64,000 nt of DNA from Breviolum minutum Mf 1.05b.01 (Eukaryota; Sar; Dinophyceae; Suessiales; Symbiodiniaceae). Location: contig DF239082.1 in the NCBI GenBank assembly GCA_000507305.1, positions 125,019-189,018 of the forward strand, written 5' to 3'. The position numbers and the translations under genes were made by a program. The notes under the pieces were generated by a model that did no database searches, was not told the origin of the DNA, and saw only the letters and a program-made list of their open reading frames with translations. Below are positions 23,739-32,900 of this stretch, piece by piece; positions within the stretch are counted from its first letter, which is position 1; every line of letters begins with the position of its first letter.

Positions 23739-24398
23739 CTATGTACCAGCTTCTTCTTTGTGCCCTTGTTTGGAAGTCACTTGAGGGGAATAGGTCACTT
23801 TGTGTGACTTCAGGTGATAAGCGACCCGTGTGGGCGATTTGCCATGAAACACGTAAATTGCAAGATCCATCTTACACCTTGGCGCATTCACTTCCTTTAC
23901 CTCCAAAAATAGCTGTTCCGATGAAGTCTTCACAGAATTCGCTGGAAACTTGTAGAACACCAAATCCTTGTCAAATCTTCTCATCATCTTTCTTAGATCT
24001 CTTAAGGCCTCTCGAACCTCGCCTCCAAATGTGATACCTGCCATGGCATCCAATTCAAGGTCATCCTTGCGCCGTTTCACTTGGGAGAGTACTTCAGCAT
24101 AATACTCTCCTATAGCCACCTGCTGCTCTGCAAAAGGTGATTCTTCCAGCGAAACTGAAGAATCGGGACCGCTGCCAAGATCCGTGTCTGTTTTGTAGTC
24201 TTCTTCTTCCGCCATGCAAAGGGCACCTCCTTTTGTTGCAACGGGGCAAAGTGGGCGATCCCTGTGGCAACTGATACACATCCAGACTTTATGATCTCGA
24301 ATACACTTGAATCTCTTGGTGGTGAGTATTTTGCAGTCGCACCAATAACACTCCTCTGCACCATCATCTAGTACAGTAGACGCTGTGGATGATGCCAT
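23739..24398 (-). CDS. truncated RING-like zinc cluster protein (paralogue A)
   Basis: The frame from the ATG at 24398 gives 219 residues. The N-terminus (ASSTASTVLDDGAEECYWCD) and the Cys/His cluster with spacing C-x2-C, C-x3-H, C-x2-C and two later Cys match paralogue B, as does the acidic linker EEEDYKTDTDLGS. After about residue 125 the similarity fades. The TPR region of B is absent and replaced by an unrelated tail. Downstream at 23515-23620 the minus strand still carries SETKLDLSDKELCI, matching KTKLNLSDNEVE near the C-terminus of B, so A is a B-like gene with an internal deletion or replacement. It may be a pseudogene or a shorter functional form, for example one that binds partners without the TPR scaffold. 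Confidence 0.6.
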   Translation of the reverse strand: MASSTASTVLDDGAEECYWCDCKILTTKRFKCIRDHKVWMCISCHRDRPLCPVATKGGALCMAEEEDYKTDTDLGSGPDSSVSLEESPFAEQQVAIGEYYAEVLSQVKRRKDDLELDAMAGITFGGEVREALRDLRKMMRRFDKDLVFYKFPANSVKTSSEQLFLEVKEVNAPRCKMDLAIYVFHGKSPTRVAYHLKSHKVTYSPQVTSKQGHKEEAGT

Positions 24399-25849
24399 CA
24401 CAAAACGCTCGCAAGTTCGTGGGTGTTTTGCTGTTGTAGTTGAGCCAAAATAAGTAGAGAGTATGAATAGGAGAGTGCTTGCATTCCTGTTGCTGGCATG
24501 TCAAGGGGAAACTGGGCAAGGTAAATGCCAACTCAACTTGAATTGCAATCGGCAAGTGATCTGATGCCCTTGAATAATCGAAAAGTATTCAAGAAGGCAT
24601 GCAATTCACTCTCACTTGAAGAAAATATTCAAAAACTCAACCCCCTCCAATTTTCAACACATCTTTCTCCATCAAGTTGTTGATTCATTCTCCATCACCA
24701 TCCGTCATTGACGTTCCAAGTGTTTAGGGGTCTTTTTGTTTCTCCTTGGAAGAGTAAGAGAACTCCTAAGAGATTTGTTCCCCAGATGACCATGGCAAGT
24801 TTCAAATATCAAGCTGTGCTCCATTCCATCCACAAATTTCCAGGGATACCGACAAAGCCATGAATCGGGGACAGGCTCACTCGGAACAGGCTCGGGTGAC
24901 CTAGCAAGGATCATTCTGCAGTTTTCTTTTTCCGAAACACGTTGATCTAAAAAGGATCCAAACTTGAAATTGAAATTCCGTCTTTCTGTTCTTTTCCCAG
25001 GTTTGTTTCAACAAATCTCAAGTCATTCATCTCCCAAAAAAAATCCAACATCATTCAATCATTCACCACCCGAAACGGGACGACGAGATGATTCTGCTCC
25101 AAACTGGGTCCCCAAACCAAGTTACAAGTGATTCCAACTGGACAATCATCATCCACCTGACAGGAAACCCATGGTCAACAGTCAACCAGTCAAGCAGCTG
25201 CACCACTAGTGGTGTTTGGGTTCCCTGAGTGGTGTATAAGTAGAATACTCCCGCGATCAAATGCACTACCTCAATGCTTCCCTTTGATATATCAACGTAA
25301 ATGAGAGCAAATCAGCAAATCATTTTTAGCCACAAAAAATCATCAAAACATCATGATTCATCATTCATCATCACCATCATGTATCAATCACTTCCAGTAC
25401 AATCAATTTACGACTTGCACTGCTGGCTCCCAAACACCTCACAGCAGCCATAGACTGAGAGGTCTGAACAATGAGATTCACACCTTACCCCACTGTGCGG
25501 TCATCATGAAATGATGGCACTCCAAATCATCTGTCAAATTTAACCCGTCCACAAGCATAAACTACCTGTTTCAACGGATGCATTCAGTATATAAATGTAC
25601 GTATATATATATATGTATCATATCATGTCCATACAGTCTATACATATTTGATATTGTAATCATTCCAGAGTTCTCTTATATCCAACTCTTTCAAGTTCAT
25701 CAACTTTCCGAAATGCAGAGGTGTCCAAGGTGTCCAGGTCAAGGTGTTCTAGGATCCACACGCACTTCCAGAATATCCTGGATTGCCTTGGTGGAAAAAA
25801 AAATAAACAAAAATCATCCAAAACATGGCCGTTTTCTGAAAAAGGATGG

Positions 25850-25937
25850 CCATAGGATCCATGTATGGTATATTTGCCTACATTTACCATAAAAATCAGC
25901 CAAATGTGGGTGAATATATCGTACATTAATCTTATGA
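25850..25937. repeat. palindromic element, family 1, in unit B
   Basis: This is the duplicated copy of the element at 22764, with no visible differences between them. Confidence 0.7.
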
Positions 25938-26620
25938 GACACAGAGTTCCTCTTGATGACTTTCAGTTGATCCTAAATTATGAAATTATGGGTGTAGATT
26001 GAGATCCAGGGTTTACATTCAAACAAGTTCAATGTACCTTAAAGGTTCCAAAGTTCTTAACACCTCCTCACAAGGTACTTGGGAGGATTTTGGAAGACTA
26101 CCAGTATCAAGGACATGTTCAACCTTGATTCTCCTCATCAAATAACAGGTCACAGTTCGATCATGTTTGGAAGGGACATTTTTGTTTGCCAATTAAAGAA
26201 CACATTGTTTTTTAACATCATGTTCCACCGGGTCAGTTCGATTCCACATCACAGCAGATCCTTTTTGCTGATTGTCATCTTCACGTTTGAAAGATGGAAG
26301 ACTGGCAAGCTGCAACTGAAACATGTACTGTTAGGTGGATCAGAACCGGTAAATCCAACGTTTGGGATTGGAAGCAACCTTAAACCATGGGGTTTTTAAA
26401 GCTTGAAATGAGAATACATGAACCCATGAACTCTGGTCATTGCTTTCATGCCAACTCTCCACAAATTCATCTCCACCTTTCAAGAATATCTTTCATATTC
26501 AGCTCATATGTGCATCATTCTCATATCAAATGCACGGAAAGTGCTTTAATAAATCAACACACATCCATTGGATTTCGCAACCGTGAAACTCGCAGAAAAA
26601 CAACATCCACCTCATGGACT

Positions 26621-27730
26621 TCATGGCAGGCTTTCTGGCACATCTATGTCTATACCCAAAGCTCTTTCGATAGTCTCGACTTCGTTGTCTGACAGATTCA
26701 GCTTCGTTTTATGACTGATTGGGTTTTGAGGGTTGATGGACTGCTGCAGCTTGACCAAGCAATCACGGTATTGAATTGTATAGGGATGATCACCTCCCTG
26801 CACGCTTTCATGCAACAGAATAGCCTGCTTCAACCAAGCCACTGCCTCCTGAAGTTTTCCTGTTTCCTTCTTGACAACGTACATGTTCCAATAGGAAACG
26901 GCATGCCACATATGCCACTCTGTCTTTTCGTGCACACCACACTGTCTTGCTTCCTCAAACTTCTGAAGAGCCAGTTTGAAGAAGCCTTCAGCTTCTTGAT
27001 ATTTTTTTTGGCATAGCTCAACAGCACCTCGCACCCTGTACGCTGCTCCAAGGTCGGACGCAGACGCAAACCTTTCCAGGAACTCAATAGCTTTCTCTGC
27101 TTTGCATCTTGCGGTTTCAAACATGGCATCATTCTCCGCAAGCTGAGCCCCTGCCGCAAGACGAGCCCCTGTGTTTGCCTGCAGAAGTAGCGCTTCGGCA
27201 TACATATCACGCACTGTCTTTTCTTGCCTCTCTGGGGACAACATGCTGAGCAGCTTTTCAGATTCTCTTCCCGCATCTTGTGCAGCTCTCAAGGTGGCTC
27301 GTTTCTTATCTCCAAATGTCGTACCTGCCCTGGCATGGAGGGCCTTACCTTCGACCAATTGAAGATAAGCCTTGTATCGATTCACCTCGGAGAGTACTTC
27401 ATCATAGTCTCCTCTAGCCATCTTGTCATGCAACTCTGCAAAACCTCTGGCCACCTTTCCACGCAGCTCTGCAAAAGGTTCTTCCAGCGAAACTGAAGAA
27501 TCGGGACGGCTGTCAAGATCCGTGTCTGTTTTGAAGTCTTCTTCTTCTGCTTCGCAAAGGGCACCTAATGCGTTCAAAGGATGGGGGCAAACTGGGCGAT
27601 CTCTGTGGCAATTGCTACACATCCAGACTTTGTGACCTCGTATGCACTGGAATCTCTTGGTGGTGAGTGTTTCGCAGTCGGAACAAGAGCACTCCTCTGC
27701 ACCATCATCTGCTACAGTGGATGATTCCAT
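26621..27730 (-). CDS. RING-like Cys/His cluster plus TPR repeat protein (paralogue B)
   Basis: A single uninterrupted frame of 369 residues runs from the ATG at 27730; the codon context before it (GTG at 27748) is open, but paralogue A also starts at the equivalent ATG. Residues about 10-55 hold a zinc-type cluster (CSDC, FQCIRGHKVWMC, SNC, two more Cys), close to the RING pattern. An acidic linker EEEDFKTDTDLDS follows. From about residue 120 the protein is alpha-helical, with pairs such as EAEGFFKLALQKFEEARQ and KLQEAVAWLKQAILLHESV, typical of TPR or kinesin-light-chain-like repeats. It ends LGIDIDVPESLP. Such proteins often act as ubiquitin ligases or scaffolds; that role is inference. 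It is the only long intronless gene in the window, which fits a retrocopied origin, and it sits about 365 bases after the stop of the gene at 28.1 kb. Confidence 0.8.
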   Translation of the reverse strand: MESSTVADDGAEECSCSDCETLTTKRFQCIRGHKVWMCSNCHRDRPVCPHPLNALGALCEAEEEDFKTDTDLDSRPDSSVSLEEPFAELRGKVARGFAELHDKMARGDYDEVLSEVNRYKAYLQLVEGKALHARAGTTFGDKKRATLRAAQDAGRESEKLLSMLSPERQEKTVRDMYAEALLLQANTGARLAAGAQLAENDAMFETARCKAEKAIEFLERFASASDLGAAYRVRGAVELCQKKYQEAEGFFKLALQKFEEARQCGVHEKTEWHMWHAVSYWNMYVVKKETGKLQEAVAWLKQAILLHESVQGGDHPYTIQYRDCLVKLQQSINPQNPISHKTKLNLSDNEVETIERALGIDIDVPESLP

Positions 27731-28095
27731 CAGGCTGGAAGCCTTCACAAAAAGATCGCAAGATTCGCAAGTTCGTGGGTGTTTTGCTGTTGCAGTTGAG
27801 CCAAAATAAATAGTATGAATAGTCTAGTGACTAGTGCTTACATTCCTGTTGCTGACATATCAAGGGAAAAATAGGCAATGTAAATGCCAACTCAACTTGA
27901 ACTGCAATCGGCAAGTGATCTGATGCCCTTGAACGATTTAAAAGTATTCAAGAAACCGCGCATTTCAATCTCACTTCCTTGAAAATGATCAAAAAACTCA
28001 ACTTAGTTCCTCCAAGGTTTGACACATCTTTCTCTCTCCAACAGTACCTTTTTGTTCAAGCATCAAGTTGTTGCTTCATTCTCCATCACCATCCG

Positions 28096-28886
28096 TCACC
28101 CCCACAAAGACGCCCCGACATTCGCAACGTCCCCAGGCAAATGCTTGGCCACTGGTGCGTAAGCAAGCACCCTGAGGGCCAGGGCCAGTCTCGTGGCCGG
28201 TCCCATGTTTTGTGGTTTCCATGTACGTTGCACTGAACCAACTACAAATTTGACCGAACCATATCTATTGAAATTATAGCATATTTTACGATCGTACCTG
28301 AAGTACACATCTGCCATATACATAAAAATAACGATGGATCATGATTTATATTGATGATATATTGATGATCCCATCTTCTCGACAAACTTAGCACCCGCCT
28401 GGCCAGAGCAAGGCACCTGGACGTTGGGGAAGAAGCGATTTGCACCTGACCGTTCGGATGCGGGCGGTGAAGAATTTCCAGTGGACCAAGTGGACGTTCT
28501 TCAGTGAAATCGTGCTATTTCGCCAAAAAAAACTTGTTTTTCGTTTTCGATTGACGCCTGTGGGACAGGCATCAAAGCAGTGGCAACCCACTTCCTGACC
28601 ACCTTGCGCGTGGGCCTGCCGAGGGCCATGTCAGGCATAACATCTGATACCATAGCATGACCATGAGCAACCATAAGTTGGCAGTAAAGACTTGAAAATT
28701 ACATATAAAAACACATATTATATGATTAAACATTTAAACAGGTATATGTTCTTTACTTTTGATTTTTGGTGCACACGTGTGCACAGCAAAAAGAAACCTT
28801 GTGAACTTGCATCCAACCTTTGAGCCGAGTGTATTCCATCAGATTTTGCCGGTTTTGCACATCCAGGCCTCGAAGAGGCCGCGCAC
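28096..28886 (-). CDS. C-terminal five exons of an unrecognised gene
   Basis: Exons 28818-28886, 28558-28643, 28446-28498, 28388-28416 and 28096-28232 join in phase over four introns and end at TGA. Acceptors are GTCCAG, TATCAG, CTGAAG, GTCCAG and GGTTCAG. Donors are GTTGGA, GCGTCA (a GC donor), GTGCAA and GTTTGT. The protein is basic and helical: LRGLDVQNRQNLMEYTRLK, then GRPTRKVVRKWVATALMPVP, HWKFFTARIRTVRCLALARR and LALALRVLAYAPVAKHLPGD, ending ASLWG. No family recognised. It could be the end of the large discoidin-type gene upstream, but the laminin-like exon at 29290-29339 does not join in phase, so it may be a separate gene. The stop lies at the edge of the tandem duplication. Confidence 0.55.
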
Positions 28887-29098
28887 CTGGACATTTGATG
28901 AACCAATGATGGGTTGATGGATGTCCCCTTGTAGAGCATTGATTGCGGATGTGTAAAAATCCAACCCATGCAATTTGTGCATGGGTGAAGTATCTAATGT
29001 TTCACCTCTCGTCCACATCTTCTCACAAACTCTTTCATTCCAATCTGATTTAATCTGGGTGAACTAGAATGATTCTCCTCAAATCAAAATCATTATCA

Positions 29099-29132
29099 AC
29101 ATCATCATCATCAACACCATCATCACCATCAT

Positions 29133-29163
<31 letters not shown>

Positions 29164-29175
29164 AGCATCATCATC
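29099..29175. repeat. (ATC)n/(AGC)n microsatellite
   Basis: An imperfect run of ATC triplets passes into AGC triplets and back to ATC. It lies between the laminin-like exon and the five-exon gene, with no coding support. Confidence 0.8.
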
Positions 29176-29289
29176 GCCAACCATCAATTAGGTAACATCA
29201 ATCATCAATACACATCAGAACAAGTTCACACATCAAGTCTGATTCATGACTTTCGAATTTCATCAAGTTCGTACGCATCCGGTGCGCAC

Positions 29290-29942
29290 CTCTTCAGCTG
29301 TGAGAGCATTTTTGAAAAGGGTCACGTTGTAAATCCAGCCTGGTGAGTTCAAAGTATCTCTTGGTGTCACCTTTGTGACACTTTTGGAACTGATGATGTT
29401 GCTTATGCAAGTATCAAATGCATATGTTTTTTCCCAATAATCCATGCATGTGCATCATGGTGGAGGAAAAAACGCCCATCATTTGGTTTTCCATTGAAAG
29501 TACTGCAAAATGTCCCTCCCGAAAAAATCCTGGCCTTCAAAGAAAGGAGAGTGGGTAATGCCATGAATGACATTGTTGCGCGGATCAATGTCATTAGGTC
29601 CTGCCATGGCAAAGTGGGATGTTTGAGCATCGAGAAAAAAAAACAGGTTTTTAGTGGTATAGAAATACGTAGAAACTGCATCAAATGATTTGGATTCTAG
29701 TCATCCTAAAGGTGAAATTATATGAAATTTCTGTAGATATCTATGAAAAGGCAAGACGAGTACATGGGAAGGAGCCGGGGATATCTGAACATGTGAAGAT
29801 TGCTATGGATTCCCTATACAAAATGTAACGACCACTGGCATCCTGCCTAATGTATCTAAAGCTTCGCATCTCATCTTCCACTAATTTGATCCCAAAGAGG
29901 GGGAGAGGCAAAACCTCATCTGGTAAAATTTTCCAAAAGAAT
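29290..29942 (-). CDS. laminin-G/concanavalin-like C-terminal exons
   Basis: Three coding-like blocks: about 29800-29942 (FFWKILPDEVLPLPLFG, IKLVEDEMRSFRYIRQDASG), about 29497-29640 (PNDIDPRNNVIHGITHSP, FFEGQDFFGRDILQYF; an alternative frame has FNGKPNDGRFFLHHDAHAW) and 29290-29339 (GWIYNVTLFKNALTAEE before GTGCGC). The last is the typical final strand of laminin-G/concanavalin-like lectin domains (G-I-DV-LFxxALTxEE). Only this last exon has clear ends. Such a domain fits an extracellular binding protein together with discoidin domains. Confidence 0.5.
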
Positions 29943-32900
29943 CTGTAGCAAAATTTAATCTGGACCAAATATGGATGAGTCACACCTTTGGACGTCAATC
30001 CTGGAGCACTGAGATTCTACTAATCTCCACACATGGACCCTCAAACGCGGCTATTTTTGAACTCTTCCCAAGAACCATGGAATGCAAGGGTCCATAACGC
30101 TTCTTTGTTTTAGCAACTTGCCATGATTTCCTCGCACCAAACCAAAAAAAAGGTGAAAAACAAAAATCTATTCCAACAAGAAAAAGTGGACTTTGATAAA
30201 CCAACAACCAACCAATCAATCAACCCACCAACCCAACCCAACCCAACCAATCCCTTCGAACCGTTGAGGGGAACCAGCCCTTGGCCTGGCCTGGATCAGT
30301 TGCAGGCACTGGATAATGGGCCGAGCTCCGCACACCCATGATCACCCGAACGTTGCCAGGGCCGTTCATCCTGGCGTTGCCCCACGGAGGGGGTTTGAGG
30401 TTGAGAGTCCATGTGAAACACGACCGTGAGGTATTTAGAATCATCCTGGAGTTTTCCTGGAGTTGATGTAAAGTCTCATTTCAATTGGGAAAAATGGGCG
30501 ATTTCGTTTGTTTCCTTTTTGGAGATATGAATCCATTTCAGATTCTGATTAGGATTTGGCTTTTTTTCCTGTCAACTTTGATGAAGTTGGATCCTCCCAA
30601 GTCAAGGTACTACCTGGAATGTGTCGAAAAGGACTTGAGTGGGGCTATGCCTGGAAAGGTCTTGCTCAACGAAAAAGGTCATCCAATCGATCGGAAATGA
30701 TCTTTTTAGAGACTAGATGGCCTGTTTCTGATTGAATGCTTGGGATGGTTTAGGTATGATTTTTTATCCGTTCATGTGCGCAAAAAAGCACCTACGAAGA
30801 ACCAACATTTTTCTAAAGTGGGTGGTGGAGAACCAATGAGATCAATATGCAGTACGGTAACATATGGAACGATGAGTAGTGTTGTTCTTGGATGTACCTA
30901 TCCCTACACATTGGGTCCATGAATACATAAGGTTGGTCATTTCAACAAAAAAACGATGCTCAGACGCAGTTGCTAGACAAAGTGTCATTTTAGTCGGGTG
31001 CTCCTGTTGATTGGCTCGGTCACAGTATATGGCTCACCATACCTTGGTTCTGCTGGAGGACGTGGGATGAGCAATTCTGAATTCATGGTATGGGATAGGC
31101 TACAAAGAGACATGGGAATGACTTGTTGCCGTATCAGGATCATGCAGAACCCAATTACAAAACTGGGGAGGTATAAATAGACACAATACTAATCGTTGGA
31201 CATTTGCAGTATACGGTATACAAGGCCTAAACCCTGGCTGATCTACTGATCCTTTCTTTTAACCAACCCCCTTGCAGATGTGGCGGACGAGTATAGGAAC
31301 TCATCTGCCGGAGAAGAAGTCAGATGCAAGTAGACCCTCGAAAATTAACGGCTGGAACCTGAAAAAATCATCGTTTGGAAGAATTAATGTTCCTTTCAAC
31401 TCTTGGGATTTTTGTTGGGTATCCATTTTCCATCTTGGTTTTCCCAGTTGTGTATGTAAAATCACATCAAAACCCAACCACAGTTGGTGGTGGGCAAACG
31501 CAAAGATGACTCAGCAGCCGACGTCAAGCCATTTCGATAGAAGGAGTACTCCATCACTCGGGTTGTACTGCTACCACCCACCTGGAGCTGTTTTGGAGGA
31601 AATAGCCCCCAAGTAAAAAAAAAGGCAAATCATGGAAAATCTATCCATGATCATTAAATCATCACTGGATCATCATTGAATCTTTTTGAAGCATCATTGA
31701 ATCATCATCCCATCATCATCCTTGGCTCTTGACTGGCTAGAATGCTGAATAAGATAGGACCTCATCATTCTAAATCTTTCCCGTTTAGCAAAATGCAACA
31801 TTTTTTCGAAAATGCAGACAGGAGACTTTCCGCTTGGTGAGGGCAATGTGCACCTAAGACAGTCCAACTGTGGTTTGACGTGCTTGCAAGCTTGCTACAA
31901 GTTCATGGTCTACACTGCTCCAGCTCAGCAACATCCACAAACGTCGTCATTTTGTGCAAGTTCAGCAAGTTCTGAGTGAAAGGCAATCTGCCCAACATCA
32001 TTGAAGTCGAATCCAGGATGAATATCCTGGCTTTTTTTGTGGAATCATCCCCCTTTGCAGGGATATCTCCAAGAAAAAACTGTGAATCCTGCTAATTTAG
32101 ATGCCGCAAAAAAACTTCCCAGTCTTTCACGTCGTGTCAAATCATTTCGTAGGTATTGATGGTATTGTGATTTACTATGGATCTGTTCATCTTGGAGGTA
32201 CTTGCTGTGATAGGAACACACATCACCCGCCCGTCCTGCGTAGCAAGGTCTTCCTGCAGATCTGAAAGTTTAAAAAAGACAACAGATGTCTTGCTACTGT
32301 TAATGTCTCTACGACAAACCTCCTTATCCAATACATTACGTATAGATCATATGTATATACAAAGCGCCTCGCAGAAATATCACGAAAATATATTTACAGT
32401 ACCAAATATCACAAGACGGTTCATGGTGGGCAATGACTTTGATTCAAGTCAGGAATGGATGTGATATTATATAGAATGATACAGAAAGATATAGAAATGC
32501 GCAGTATCCCCAGGATACATCTACATCAGCATCAGCATCATCATCAACAGCCCCTGCCAGAAGCAGCAGCAACAGCACACAGACTATGGATATACTGCAA
32601 AGACATTGTTGAACTTCCAAGTTCCTTGGAAAACATCTTATAGGCTAACAAAAAACCACCACATCAACCATTAATTTCTCCATATGTCCATGAAGCTGCA
32701 CATCTCACATAAATTTACAGAAAGACGAATTTGGAATTTCTTGGAAGAACTACACATCATTAGCTCTTAGTTTATACAGTTATACATGTTTATCACTGTC
32801 CTGGTATATTTAGAATTTGATATGTGCAAAAAAATGTGACACTTAGAATATTGGGACCTCCGGGGTCAAAAAAGATGTGCAAGGAATTACTGTAAACCTT

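Larger units (their letters stand above)
21585..24706. repeat. tandem duplication, unit A
   Basis: This unit begins at TTGACGTCCCAAGTG and runs to the start of unit B. It holds a long noncoding block nearly identical to unit B (about 22010-23070 against 25095-26150), then a more diverged part, then the truncated RING-like paralogue and its upstream flank. The offset between the units is 3086 bases at 22492/25578, and grows to about 3330 at the gene starts because unit B keeps the TPR-coding part. Confidence 0.85.
24707..28097. repeat. tandem duplication, unit B
   Basis: This is the second copy of the duplicated block, carrying the full RING-like/TPR gene. Its right edge, CTCCATCACCATCCGTCA, recurs at 24691-24708, so the junction of the two units lies there. 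The right edge overlaps the stop codon of the upstream gene ending at 28096, so the duplicated block seems to have begun at the 3' end of that gene. Confidence 0.85.

Noticed and set aside
32500-32600. Minus-strand stretch reading VLLLLLLAGAV, like a signal peptide
   Set aside because: There is no ATG in this frame and the sequence is a mixed CAT/CAG repeat; a signal peptide cannot be supported.
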